From Parabacteroides sp. AM08-6 (GTDB lineage Bacteria > Bacteroidota > Bacteroidia > Bacteroidales > Tannerellaceae), in NCBI RefSeq assembly GCF_003473295.1, contig NZ_QRMP01000006.1, positions 52,327 through 116,326 on the forward strand: DNA of 64,000 nucleotides, written 5' to 3'. A program made the position numbers and the translations under genes. The notes under the pieces are model-generated. The model had not been told where the DNA came from. It was given only the letters and a program-made list of their open reading frames with translations, and made no database searches. Of the stretch, positions 18,201-26,580 are shown one piece after another (the stretch's first letter is position 1; each line of letters begins with the position of its first letter).

Positions 18201-18480
18201 TACGAATATCGGGAATACCGGTCAGCTGACTAACCGGATAATTCACATATCGCATCAGCGATGCCGCCTCAGGCGGATAAAAATTCACTTTCGTAAAATC
18301 GACCCCGTCCGCACCGGTTGCATTAACCGAATTTGTATTGAAATCAAATTCTTTGTCAATCGTGTCTTTTAATATAGTCAAACTGTCTTCCGCTATAATA
18401 TTATGAGTTTTCACCTGCCCATATAAAGGGGAAATAGACAAACCGGCTACAAATAGCATAAATAAAAGGTTCTGTTTCAT
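15274..18480 (-). CDS. large RHS/YD-repeat protein without toxin tip
   Basis: The 1068 residues have a signal peptide (NLLFMLFVAGLSISPLYGQ), a long N-terminal part (INYPTGGRAEFIVGQNRF region) and YD-repeat units toward the end (TTYYSYDSQGRLSKIYIKEG). The protein stops at YLYNYKVK without an RHS-associated core or tip, so it cannot deliver a toxin by itself. It is first in an operon with the T9SS protein and the toxin-bearing RHS protein. A TcB/TcC-like split shell is one possible reading; a surface adhesin is another. Confidence 0.75.
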   Translation of the reverse strand: MKQNLLFMLFVAGLSISPLYGQVKTHNIIAEDSLTILKDTIDKEFDFNTNSVNATGADGVDFTKVNFYPPEAASLMRYVNYPVSQLTGIPDIRIPLYTLKSGDVEIPMELSFHTDNYLRVNQLPGVAGAGWSLTSDLQITRSVNGFDDFKNTEGKIGYYYNTGKVEANYPAQGSSSSYSKSDLRRIAEGYIDMEPDKFYYRLPTKSGAFYFQRQTDGKFQPVSVPYNGVKISFNPTGQVFTLVDTDGTSYVFSATNRDYTQFQGGGVTPVTMSWKCDKIVNKLAQTEVTFTYGNPFTYSSVVQDNGRIEIIDNYNETLSVYDDCHTICNDQNQNPVQESYCPWWKAAGPKKKIYGTSSTIQFFTNGNTGPGFVTLTASGYNIGGGVPARNLSTLYTNNLTEISFRGGKITFAYTANNALSSIQVKKSSGDVVKTITLVQSTTSDKYQRTLNALTVGDEKYTFSYGINRLGGVMADIWGYKGQALSGSYVPLPVQDIDINVGTTTRFFPGCQVPDKQSYKVTIGGEDIFSIAADRTLLTINYPTGGRAEFIVGQNRFRDNQTIKGSGGFRIEKIRYYDSGGTSPVKERIYKYGPDEDGTGIPHTIPVLDGYGANTYTEQTAKVIYDTRVIHSFRKRTFGGETVEALTFDNGCAVNYSQVAEYEAENGALCGKTVYTSDTHTYSMETASPTSPYPLREDEWYLGMPESVTYYKYKNGQYVWTKKTENQYNKYFDPVQIFRARCWTATEVLIVGGSQGSMSREELVENNAVYYLNKRGIRTGIVQLTGVDESEQDDNGNIIKKVTRYYYDSQKDVKPSRVERSQSDGTQEVEHLIYPTAYASSSGEGSFLSSLVSKNIVDYPIEHVFRRNGQVKAGTVNLFNSNGTLASVYTLAGATSADAGFKLSNRPQGNYVSDATTNTAFSKSSLYSSKTTVSRYDSYGNPLCITDTESGQTVCYIWSYTGLYPIVEIRNATYDAVKSALGTTPESYSSQSSPNMTAVNALRTNSQLKNAQVTTYTYELLKGMTSSTDPTGLTTYYSYDSQGRLSKIYIKEGGTDKTIKEYLYNYKVK

Positions 18481-18531
18481 GGTTCAATAGATTTATCATT
18501 TAGTATAACAAGCAGGCATTTCCTGTACCCA

Positions 18532-18562
18532 CAAAATTATTAAAATTCTAATACTTATCAAA
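18532..18562 (-). promoter_or_regulatory. promoter of the RHS operon
   Basis: On the minus strand TTTG (18559-18562) is followed after 19 nt by TAATTTTG (18532-18539), a textbook -33/-7 pair. The start of transcription would be near 18527, about 45 nt before the first ATG. Confidence 0.65.
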
Positions 18563-18629
18563 TTATTTCCCATAAAAAAATGAAAAAAATGAAACACTCC
18601 CCTTTTCTTATAAAAAACAGACAAACCGT

Positions 18630-19229
18630 TTACCGATAAGCTCGTATATACATGAGCATTCTTCCACGTCCTATCTGCAATAAATCACCGGCATTCATCA
18701 TTTCTTTTAAATCACTGAGGGCAACCCGTTTTGTACAATTATTTATCAACATACAATCGGAAGAGTTGATGCTATTGTTTTTAATCAAATAATCGATAAT
18801 CCGTTTTTTCCGTTCTTCCGAAGTAAACATTTCTTTTTGCACGCGCTTGATACGTTTCAATTCGAACTTTTTAGCAGCCCCTTTTAAATCGGGAGACGGG
18901 AGAAAATTAAAACCGTCAATGCACGTGGTTAATCCGTAACCCTGCCCGTCCTCCACATTCTCACTTTTCAAGGCGAGGGATAAGATGCCGATGCCTTCCA
19001 GATTGACATTATACCCTTCACTCATCCAGATTGTTATCCACTGGTTTAATGCATCCATAACACCCTTCACCTCGCCCGGATTAAATGTCGTACAAGAGGA
19101 TACCATTTTACAAATGTCTTTCAGGTTTTTAGTACCGGAAGGCTTCACACGGGCAGACCAATACTGACGTTTTTCACTTTCTTTGCCGCGAGGGGTAGGT
19201 ACTGGATAAAGAGAATAATTAATGCTCAT
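18630..19229 (-). CDS. HU-like DNA-binding protein with C-terminal extension
   Basis: I start at ATG 19229 (MSINYSLYPVPTPRG), because the longer frame reads through promoter repeats. The 199 residues begin like the Bacteroidales HU-HIG/DUF4469-type proteins (YWSARVKPSG, DICKMVSSCTTFNPGEVKGV, LEGIGILSLAL) and add a C-terminal stretch with a winged-helix look (RKKRIIDYLIKNN to DLLQIGRGRMLMYIRAYR). These proteins are taken to bind DNA and are often found beside variable loci. It faces the RHS operon but has its own upstream region with 21-bp direct repeats. Confidence 0.65.
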   Translation of the reverse strand: MSINYSLYPVPTPRGKESEKRQYWSARVKPSGTKNLKDICKMVSSCTTFNPGEVKGVMDALNQWITIWMSEGYNVNLEGIGILSLALKSENVEDGQGYGLTTCIDGFNFLPSPDLKGAAKKFELKRIKRVQKEMFTSEERKKRIIDYLIKNNSINSSDCMLINNCTKRVALSDLKEMMNAGDLLQIGRGRMLMYIRAYR

Positions 19230-19280
19230 CACAATTTGTTTTAATGGATAATTAATATTGCAGACTTGCTCCCTTTCGTT

Positions 19281-19357
19281 CAGCGTTCGTTGAACGGAAA
19301 AAATCCGAACGTACTTTTTGCGTTTCACGTTCGTATTTTTTGCGTTTCACGTTCGTA
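19281..19357. repeat. 21-bp direct repeats and CGTTC palindrome upstream of the HU-like gene
   Basis: TTTTTGCGTTTCACGTTCGT plus A occurs twice (19315-19335 and 19337-19357) with a 22-bp period, two helical turns. A nearby palindrome CGTTCGTTGAACG (19285-19297 region) shares the CGTTC half-site. They look like operator sites for a regulator of the HU-like gene, perhaps its own product. Confidence 0.5.
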
Positions 19358-19474
19358 AAACGAAAGCGTCATACTGTACAAACATACAACAGGCGGATAC
19401 CCTTTTCCAAATTTTTAGGAAGAAATCTTTTTTTACAAAGAATGTTCCGAATTGCAAAAGCTGGTAAGATTTAT

Positions 19475-19482
19475 TACTTTTG
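19475..19482 (+). promoter_or_regulatory. -7 box of the metF promoter
   Basis: TACTTTTG matches TAnnTTTG, with TTG at 19452-19454 about 20 nt upstream. The start of transcription near 19487 leaves a leader of about 15 nt before the ATG at 19503. Confidence 0.6.
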
Positions 19483-19502
19483 CCTCCAAATTAAGAAACA
19501 AC

Positions 19503-20453
19503 ATGAAAGTCATCGATTTGATACGCGGCAGCAAAAGCACTGCTTTTTCATTTGAAATACTTCCTCCTCTGAAAGGGAACAGCATACAGAAAGTTTATAA
19601 TGTTATCGATAAACTGAAAGAGTTCGACCCTAAATACATTAATATAACATCGCATCACAGCGAATATATCTATAAAACATTGCCTGACGGCAGTTTTCAG
19701 AAAATCAATATCCGCAAACGTCCGGGTTCGGTCGCAATTGCTTCCGCTATCCAGAACAAATATGGCATCACCGCTGTCCCTCATATTATATGTAAGGGAT
19801 TCACGAAAGACGAAACAGAATATGCGTTGATTGACCTGAACTTTCTCGGTGTGTACGATTTATTATTGTTGCGCGGTGATGTAAAAACGTTGGAGGCAGG
19901 ACAAAACACGAATTTATATCACGAACACGCCACGGACTTGCAACAGCAGGTAAACAATTTTAATAATGGGATTGCAGTCGACGGTTCCGTTTTCGACGCG
20001 AACGAAACATCTTTCTCTTACGGGATGGCCTGCTACCCGGAAAAGCACGAAGAAGCCCCCAACATGGAATCGGATATTTACTACCTGAAAGAGAAAGTCA
20101 AGAATGGTGCCGACTACCTGGTGACACAAATGTTTTTCGATAATGAAAAATACTACTCATTCGTGGACCGCTGCCGGGCGGAAGGAATCACAGTCCCCAT
20201 CATTCCGGGTATCAAACCGATAGTTTTCAAAAATCAACTGACAGTCTTGCCGAAAATTTTCCGTTCGGATATTCCCGAACCGTTTGCCACGGAACTCCGT
20301 AAATGTAAAACGGACGAAGAAGCAAAAGCAGTCGGCGTAGAATGGTGTATTCAACAATGCAAGGATTTGATTGCGCACAACGTACCAAGCCTGCATTTCT
20401 ATACGATGATGGCATCGGACAGTGTCTACAAGGTAGCAAAAGAGATATATTAA
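19503..20453 (+). CDS. metF: 5,10-methylenetetrahydrofolate reductase
   Basis: MetF reduces methylene-THF to methyl-THF with an FAD cofactor and supplies methionine synthase. The start is ATG 19503 because the longer frame begins inside the promoter; this gives 316 residues, close to the usual length of about 300. Family features are the N-terminal FSFEILPPLKG, the folate/FAD barrel stretch VPHIICKGFTKDE, LLLLRGDVK, DYLVTQMFFDNEKYYSFVDR and GIKPI. The end LHFYTMMASDSVYKVAKEIY is typical. Confidence 0.93.
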   Translation: MKVIDLIRGSKSTAFSFEILPPLKGNSIQKVYNVIDKLKEFDPKYINITSHHSEYIYKTLPDGSFQKINIRKRPGSVAIASAIQNKYGITAVPHIICKGFTKDETEYALIDLNFLGVYDLLLLRGDVKTLEAGQNTNLYHEHATDLQQQVNNFNNGIAVDGSVFDANETSFSYGMACYPEKHEEAPNMESDIYYLKEKVKNGADYLVTQMFFDNEKYYSFVDRCRAEGITVPIIPGIKPIVFKNQLTVLPKIFRSDIPEPFATELRKCKTDEEAKAVGVEWCIQQCKDLIAHNVPSLHFYTMMASDSVYKVAKEIY

Positions 20454-20561
20454 TAATGTATATATCCGGGACACGCAAAAAAAATAAAAAAAAGTTTGTT
20501 GCCGGATAGGGGTTTTTCAACACAACCGAGTCTTATTGATAAAATTATAATTTTCAGTAAG

Positions 20562-20666
20562 ATGAAATACATATTATTTATCACGATGGATTTGGTTCTG
20601 TATCCTTTCCTGCTTTTGCTTTTTATCGGAAATTGCATTAAAGAGAAAATACAGATGACACGATAG
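20562..20666 (+). CDS. possible small membrane peptide (34 aa)
   Basis: A short frame MKYILFITMDLVLYPFLLLL (then FIGNCIKEKIQMTR) encodes one hydrophobic helix with a basic tail. It is the only coding potential in the 276-bp gap between metF and holB. A weak AGTAAG lies before the ATG. It could be a real small protein or a chance frame. Confidence 0.3.
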   Translation: MKYILFITMDLVLYPFLLLLFIGNCIKEKIQMTR

Positions 20667-20696
20667 AACACGGTTTCTTATTTCCCCGATTATTCG

Positions 20697-20704
20697 TACC
20701 TTTG
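20697..20704 (+). promoter_or_regulatory. -7 box of the holB promoter
   Basis: TACCTTTG is a perfect TAnnTTTG match 25 nt upstream of the holB start codon. The -33 element is weak. Confidence 0.5.
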
Positions 20705-20729
20705 CTCTATCAATTCAAGAAGGAGCAAC

Positions 20730-21854
20730 ATGTACTTTAAAGACATTATCGGTCAGGCGGATATAAAGCAACGGTTCATACAATCGGCACAAACGGGTGC
20801 TGTTCCTCATGCCCAGCTCCTTACGGAGCAAGGAGGAGCCGGTGCTTTTTCGCTGGCATTGGCCTATGCGCGTTATCTGAACTGCACAAACCGGACGGAT
20901 ACGGATTCGTGCGGTCATTGTCCGTCGTGTATGAAGTACAACGAGCTGGCCCATCCGGACCTTCATTTCGTATTCCCGATTGTTTCCAAGAAAGAAAAGA
21001 AAAAAGAAGTCTGCGACGATTACCTTACGGAATGGCGAGGCTTCCTGAAAGACCGCCCCTACTTCGATATGGACGGTTGGTTGGATTATATGGATGCCGG
21101 TAATTCACAGGCATTGATTTATTCGAAAGAGAGCGATGAAATCATCCGCAAACTCAGCTTGAAAATATATGAGGCGACTTACCGGATACTTATGGTCTGG
21201 TTGCCGGAAAAACTACATCCGACCTGTGCCAACAAACTTCTGAAAATCATTGAAGAACCACCCCGGAACACAGTCATATTGATGGTATCCGAACATCCGG
21301 ACCTGGTGCTGGGCACTATCTTGTCGCGCGCGCAGCGCATCAATGTACAAGGTATCCGTTCCGAAGATATTACCGCAGCCATGATTTCCCAATTCGGATT
21401 GGCCCCTGAAGACGCCAAACATGTAGCCCACCTGGCAAACGGGAACTTCCTGAAAGCCGTAGAAGCAATCAGCCTGGGAGAAGAAAACAAATTTTATCTG
21501 GAACAGTTTAAAGGGATGATGCGTAATTCCTGGGCGCGAAATGTCAAAGGCATGAAAGAAATGGCAGACGTACTGGCCGGTATCGGACGCGAACGGCAAA
21601 AAAACTTCCTGGCTTATTGCCAACATCTGATACGCGAAAATTTCATGTATCGTTTCCAGTCGCCTGAATTGAATTACATGAATTTGGACGAAGCCGGCTT
21701 CGCCGTCAAATTCGCTCCTTTTATCAACGAGCGGAATGTGTTTGATATTATGGAAGAATTAGCGAAAGCAGAACGGCACATCGCGCAGAATGTAAATGCG
21801 AAGATGGTTTTTTTCGACCTCTCATTGCGGCTGACCGTCCTGATAAAAAGATAA
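20730..21854 (+). CDS. holB: DNA polymerase III subunit delta'
   Basis: This is part of the clamp loader that places the sliding clamp on DNA. The 374 residues begin MYFKDIIGQADIKQRFIQSA. The P-loop position reads EQGGAGAFSLA, without the GKT of an active ATPase, as expected for delta'. Four cysteines (52, 61, 64, 67; CGHCPSC) form the zinc-binding module. LLKIIEEPPRNTVILMVSEH and ILSRAQRINV are the conserved sensor and SRC-like regions; SRA here replaces the usual SRC. It stands alone with its own promoter. Confidence 0.88.
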   Translation: MYFKDIIGQADIKQRFIQSAQTGAVPHAQLLTEQGGAGAFSLALAYARYLNCTNRTDTDSCGHCPSCMKYNELAHPDLHFVFPIVSKKEKKKEVCDDYLTEWRGFLKDRPYFDMDGWLDYMDAGNSQALIYSKESDEIIRKLSLKIYEATYRILMVWLPEKLHPTCANKLLKIIEEPPRNTVILMVSEHPDLVLGTILSRAQRINVQGIRSEDITAAMISQFGLAPEDAKHVAHLANGNFLKAVEAISLGEENKFYLEQFKGMMRNSWARNVKGMKEMADVLAGIGRERQKNFLAYCQHLIRENFMYRFQSPELNYMNLDEAGFAVKFAPFINERNVFDIMEELAKAERHIAQNVNAKMVFFDLSLRLTVLIKR

Positions 21855-21947
21855 GGACCGGGTGCGGTAAGACAATATTACACGCCGACATTCGTTTCTT
21901 TATCAGAAGCTAATCAATCAAATAGAGATATTCAAAAAAAAGAATAG

Positions 21948-22946
21948 ATGAAATCAAAGTTGTTCTTCATACTTATTTTCTCATGCAGCCTGTTCAGTTG
22001 TAACGGGCAAAATTCTCATATTCCGGCAGCTGTCACCACGGCATCACCCATACATATCAACCGTTTCGACAAAGAACTTTTCAAACTAATCGATACGAAC
22101 GACACGACTCTGCAAACGGAAATCGCCGGCCGGTATCCTCAAATGCTCGATGTAATCGGAAAAGGCATTCTGAACATGCAATCGCCGGAAACACCCGGAT
22201 TTTTCGACAAGCTGGTCAATTACTATTCCGAACCGACATTGAAAGGACTGTATGCCGATGCCATCCGTATTTATGATGATATTTCACAAATCGAACAAAT
22301 GCTCGGTAACGGTTTTGCCTGGTTAACGGCTTGTTTTCCGGCCATGCAAATTCCGGATGTTTATATGCACATATCCGGCTTCAACCAAAACGTACTGGTT
22401 GGCGATAACCTGCTATCCATCTCCATCGATAAATATTTAGGAAACGAATACCCGTTGTACCAGGAATTCTTTTATGACTTCCAACGGCGGAAAATGTCTA
22501 CGGAATATATTGTACCCGATTATCTGGCCGGTTGGCTGATGTCCGAATACCCGTTTGCCGGCAAGGAAAATGTTTTGCTGGACCGCATGATTTATGAAGG
22601 GAAAATAAAGTATCTCATCCATCAGGCTTTCCCGGAACTGACTCCCGAAATGTTAATGGGTTACACGGAAGGCTCTTACAATTGGTGTAAGGAAAATGAA
22701 AGTAATCTATGGAAAGCTATCATTGAACGTAAACACTTGTATACTCCCGACCAAATGACAACAAGCAAATATTTTGAAGATATTCCCTGTACATTCCTGG
22801 CAAGTGACGCACCGGGGAACATAGGGACCTGGGTAGGATGGCAAATTATCGACAAATATATGAAGGAGACAAATTCGACACCTGAGGCTCTGATGCAAAA
22901 CAACGATAGCCAAGGAATCCTGACAGCTTCGAAATATAAACCATAA
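21948..22946 (+). CDS. gldB: GldB-like gliding motility lipoprotein
   Basis: The 332 residues have a lipoprotein signal (LFFILIFSCSLFSCNGQ; cysteine after LFS) and the DUF-type body of GldB proteins (HINRFDKELFKLIDTND, LTACFPAMQIPDVYMHISGF, SISIDKYLGNEYPLYQ). In Flavobacteria GldB is needed for gliding and supports T9SS; in non-motile Bacteroidales its role is not settled. It follows holB by 93 nt and may share its transcript. Its stop codon touches a terminator hairpin (22952-22977). Confidence 0.75.
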   Translation: MKSKLFFILIFSCSLFSCNGQNSHIPAAVTTASPIHINRFDKELFKLIDTNDTTLQTEIAGRYPQMLDVIGKGILNMQSPETPGFFDKLVNYYSEPTLKGLYADAIRIYDDISQIEQMLGNGFAWLTACFPAMQIPDVYMHISGFNQNVLVGDNLLSISIDKYLGNEYPLYQEFFYDFQRRKMSTEYIVPDYLAGWLMSEYPFAGKENVLLDRMIYEGKIKYLIHQAFPELTPEMLMGYTEGSYNWCKENESNLWKAIIERKHLYTPDQMTTSKYFEDIPCTFLASDAPGNIGTWVGWQIIDKYMKETNSTPEALMQNNDSQGILTASKYKP

Positions 22947-23018
22947 AAAAACCGCCCTATTCTCACGAACAAGACGGATAACCTAATCTAACTTAATTCT
23001 AATACCATGAAAAACACT
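22945..23018 (-). ncRNA. candidate small RNA, copy A (conserved block plus terminator)
   Basis: Read on the minus strand, GTGTTTTTCATGGTATTAGA (about 22998-23017) is followed by a fully paired 11-bp stem with wobble pairs (22952-22962 with 22967-22977) and a run of seven T. The same 5' block and a terminator occur at 61837-61905. Copy A has no good -7 box, so it may be inactive or serve mainly as a terminator. Confidence 0.35.
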
Positions 23019-23172
23019 ATATCTTTATAACAGCGCTTGAATAAAAAAGTTCTACGGAACGATTTATTTCTGTCTGTTTTACAGTAATTAACAAAACCAA
23101 ACATTCTTATTCAATTGAAACCAAAAAGGAGAGAGATTCTTAATTGTTAAATTTAAGCGTGTTTTTGTACGC

Positions 23173-23356
23173 AGTCCTTGGAGAACTATGGCGATAGGGA
23201 AGTTGTATTGAATGTTTATTAAGAAAAATTCACCATTATACGCCCCTTAAATACGCAAAATTTGTTAAATTGATGGTTAAATTTTATATTAGATAGCATT
23301 TGGTTGAAAATTATTTCACAAATTTGCACCTGTCTTAACTTAGTTCTCCAAGAACT
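23173..23356 (+). promoter_or_regulatory. putative invertible promoter region upstream of susC
   Basis: AGTCCTTGGAGAACT (23173-23187) and AGTTCTCCAAGAACT (23342-23356) are inverted repeats with one mismatch, 154 bp apart. Both fit AGTYYYN4GDACT, which I recall as a recombination-site consensus of invertible promoter regions in Bacteroides fragilis. Between them CAAATTTG (23319-23326) resembles a -7 box pointing at the gene. The rest of the gap 23019-23172 holds no recognisable gene. Confidence 0.6.
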
Positions 23357-23393
23357 TAATAAAACACATTATTTAACTTTAAATTATCCGAAT

Positions 23394-26300
23394 ATGGATT
23401 TAATATCATTGAAAAAAAGACGGAAATTGATCATGATCCTACCGCTTTGCGTAGGTTTCATTGGCAGCTACCCGCTTGACGTCATTGCTAGTCCGGATGA
23501 CACTCCAGTACTGGAGGTTACTCAAGCAAAACGAACAGTGCAGGGTAGTGTGGTTGATGCCTCTACAGGCGAGGAATTAATTGGTGTAAATATCCGTATC
23601 AAAGGGACCGACCAAGGGACTGTTACGGATGCCGACGGTAAGTTCACCCTCGATGTTTCCAAAAACGCGGAATTGCAATTTACCTATATCGGGTATAAAG
23701 AGCAAACCATAGAAGTGGGAGACTTGGGTGTTATCCATGTAAAAATGCAAGCCGACAATGAAATGTTGGACGAAGTAGTAGTTGTCGGTGCCGGTACACA
23801 GAAAAAGGTATCCATTACAGGAGCTATCGCGACTGTAGAAGGTGTCACCTTGAAAACCCCGACTTCTTCACTAACCAATTCACTGGCCGGTAAGCTGGCC
23901 GGTATCATCTCGACTACCAGCAGTGGTGAGCCGGGTTCTACTTCAAGTTTCTACATCCGCGGTATCAATACCTTCGGTGGTGTAGCGACTCCTTTGATTT
24001 TGCTTGACGGAGTGGAAATTTCCAGCGGTGACTTGAACCGTATTCCGGCAGAATCTATCGAAAGTTTCTCCTTATTGAAGGATGCTTCGGCAACAGCTAT
24101 CTATGGTAACCGTGGTGCAAACGGTGTAATGTTGGTTACAACCAAGAGTGGAGCCGAAAATACAAGAACGACGGTTAACGTCTCATTGGAAACTTCCTAT
24201 TTCCAACCGATGAACAAAATTGAATTTGCCGACGGTGCCACGTTCATGCGGACATTCAATGAAGCAGAACAAGCCCGTAGCCGTACGCCGATTACCACTC
24301 CGAGATACTCGGAAGAGCAGATTCTGAATACGATGAACGGTGTCAATCCTTATGTTTACCCGGATGTAGACTGGTATGACCTGCTTTTCAAAAGCGGTAA
24401 CATGAACCAGCGTGCCAATGTCAACGTACAGGGTGGTGGTTCCCGCGTAACCTACTACATGAGTTTACAGGCCAACCACGATACCGGTTTGCTGGATGCG
24501 CCGAAAGATTATTATTATAATCCCAATATCAACAACTGGGAATACAATTTCCAGAACAACCTGTCTTATAAGCTGACCAGTACTACTACCATCGACATGA
24601 GAATGATAGCACAGATTGGTAATAAGAAAGGGCCGAACTACTCCACTGCCGATTTATATAAAAGCGTGATGACTGCCAACCCGGTAAGTTTCCCCGCTTT
24701 CTTCCCGGCAGAAGATGATGACAGACACATCCGCTTCGGTAACAAACAAATAAAAGCCGGTATGTTTGGAGTGAACCCGTATGAATATATGATGAGTTCG
24801 TTTAAGGAAAACAATTACAACACCTTGAACACTTCAATCTCCATCAATCAGGATTTCGGTTTCATTACAAAAGGATTGACAGCAAAAGTCTTGGTTAACT
24901 TCAAGAACTGGTCATCTTCGGAATATAACCGTACTCTGACTTCTTATTTCTACGAAGTACAGCCGGATTCATACAATCCGGAAACAGGTGAATACGCACT
25001 GAATACATTACGTACCGGTACGGATTTTATTAACCAGTCCGATATCAGTAAAGCTGCAGACCAGACATTCTATCTGGATGCGCGTGCAGACTGGAAACGC
25101 AGTTTCGGTCCTCATAATATGACAGCGATGTTCATGTACATGATGCGTGAATATCGTAACGGCGCACTTCCCAACCGTAACCAAGGATATTCCGGCCGTC
25201 TTACTTATGATTATTCCAACAAGTATTTGGCAGAATTCAACTTCGGTTACAATGGTTCCGAACGTTTGGCTGCAGAAGACCGTTTTGAATTTTTCCCTGC
25301 AGCTTCTATCGGTTGGGTAGTCAGCAGTGAAAGTTTCTGGGAACCCATTTCCAAATATGTCAGCCACTTTAAAGTCAGAGGTTCTTACGGTTTGGTTGGT
25401 AGCGATGCTTTCGACAGCGGTGCTCAACACTTCCTGTATCAAAACCAGGTAGGTATCGGTGGCGGAGCCGGTTATACCACAGGTATTCCGGGAGGCTCGT
25501 CAATAAGCCGTAACGGTCATGCTTTCAATATCCTTGCCGTACAAGGTGCCGGTTGGGAACATGTAAAGAAATTAGATATCGGTGCTGACGTTTCGCTCTT
25601 CAACCAGGTTAACATTACATTCGATTACTTCCGCGACCATCGTGACCGGATTTTGATGAGACGTGCCTCTTTCCCTAAAATATTAGGATATTGGGGATCA
25701 ACACCTTGGAGTAATATCGGAGAAGTAATGAACCGAGGTGTCGAACTGAGTGTAAACTGGAGCAAACAAATCGGCAAAGACTGGATTGTGGATTTCCGTG
25801 GAAACTTCACATACAACCAGAATGAATACAAATATGTGGACGAACCGGACTATCCTTACGTATGGCAGACCAATACAGGAAAGCCTCTAAACACCTTGAA
25901 AGGTTATATAGCTGAAGGTTTGTTTAGCAGCCAGGAAGAAATTGACAACTGGGCAGACCAGTCGCAATTAGGAGCCAACATCATGCCGGGTGATATCAAA
26001 TATCGCGACGTCAACGGTGACGGACAAATCACTTCGGAAGACCAAGTTATGCTCTCTACCTATAATAATGTTCCCCGTATTCAATACGGTTTAGGATTGA
26101 ACCTTCGATACAAGAAATTTGATTTCGGTGTATTCTTCAACGGTTCGGCAAAACGTAAAATCATGATTAACTCAGGTTATGCTCCCTTCCTTTCCAGTGG
26201 TGGTGACGGCAATAACTCAGAAACTTTGCCTCGTAACTTGATGCAGTGGATTGTTGATGAACATTGGTCGGTTGACAATCCGAATCCGAATGCTTCATAT

Positions 26301-26549
26301 CCTCGCTTGGGAGCTACCGATGCCGATATATCCAATAATACACAAGCCAGTTCTTATTGGGTACGCAACGGAAACTTCTTACGCTTCAAAACATTGGAAT
26401 TCGGCTACTCTTTCCCGCATTGCCGCCTTTATTTCAGTGGAGACAACTTGGCTGTATTCAGCCCGTTCAAATTGTGGGATCCGGAACTTGCTTGGAACGC
26501 TTATCCGTTGCAACGCACCTTTAACTTAGGAGTTCAGGTTACTTTCTAA
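23394..26549 (+). CDS. SusC/RagA-family TonB-dependent outer membrane transporter
   Basis: It imports oligomers, usually glycans, across the outer membrane with its SusD partner. I start at ATG 23394 (MDLISLKKRRKLIMILPLCV), since the longer frame reads back through the inverted repeat. The 1051 residues show a signal, a carboxypeptidase D-like domain (RTVQGSVVDASTGEELIGVN), the TonB box region (DEVVVVGAGTQKK), the plug (YIRGINTFGGVATPLILLDG) and a 22-strand barrel ending NLGVQVTF. It lacks the N-terminal STN signalling domain. Two downstream genes complete the locus. Confidence 0.93.
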   Translation: MDLISLKKRRKLIMILPLCVGFIGSYPLDVIASPDDTPVLEVTQAKRTVQGSVVDASTGEELIGVNIRIKGTDQGTVTDADGKFTLDVSKNAELQFTYIGYKEQTIEVGDLGVIHVKMQADNEMLDEVVVVGAGTQKKVSITGAIATVEGVTLKTPTSSLTNSLAGKLAGIISTTSSGEPGSTSSFYIRGINTFGGVATPLILLDGVEISSGDLNRIPAESIESFSLLKDASATAIYGNRGANGVMLVTTKSGAENTRTTVNVSLETSYFQPMNKIEFADGATFMRTFNEAEQARSRTPITTPRYSEEQILNTMNGVNPYVYPDVDWYDLLFKSGNMNQRANVNVQGGGSRVTYYMSLQANHDTGLLDAPKDYYYNPNINNWEYNFQNNLSYKLTSTTTIDMRMIAQIGNKKGPNYSTADLYKSVMTANPVSFPAFFPAEDDDRHIRFGNKQIKAGMFGVNPYEYMMSSFKENNYNTLNTSISINQDFGFITKGLTAKVLVNFKNWSSSEYNRTLTSYFYEVQPDSYNPETGEYALNTLRTGTDFINQSDISKAADQTFYLDARADWKRSFGPHNMTAMFMYMMREYRNGALPNRNQGYSGRLTYDYSNKYLAEFNFGYNGSERLAAEDRFEFFPAASIGWVVSSESFWEPISKYVSHFKVRGSYGLVGSDAFDSGAQHFLYQNQVGIGGGAGYTTGIPGGSSISRNGHAFNILAVQGAGWEHVKKLDIGADVSLFNQVNITFDYFRDHRDRILMRRASFPKILGYWGSTPWSNIGEVMNRGVELSVNWSKQIGKDWIVDFRGNFTYNQNEYKYVDEPDYPYVWQTNTGKPLNTLKGYIAEGLFSSQEEIDNWADQSQLGANIMPGDIKYRDVNGDGQITSEDQVMLSTYNNVPRIQYGLGLNLRYKKFDFGVFFNGSAKRKIMINSGYAPFLSSGGDGNNSETLPRNLMQWIVDEHWSVDNPNPNASYPRLGATDADISNNTQASSYWVRNGNFLRFKTLEFGYSFPHCRLYFSGDNLAVFSPFKLWDPELAWNAYPLQRTFNLGVQVTF

Positions 26550-26580
26550 ATTTGTAATACATAAATAAAGATATAAATAT

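Noticed and set aside
19281..19357. CGTTC-rich repeats as a second invertible region
   Set aside because: The ACGTTCGT cores recall inversion sites of the ARACGTWCGT type, but the two long copies are direct, not inverted, repeats, so no inversion is expected.
22981..23020. ATGAAAAACAC in the conserved block as a start codon of a leader peptide
   Set aside because: The sequence is shared with 61896-61906, but the frames that follow differ and stop quickly. The minus-strand RNA reading explains both copies better.
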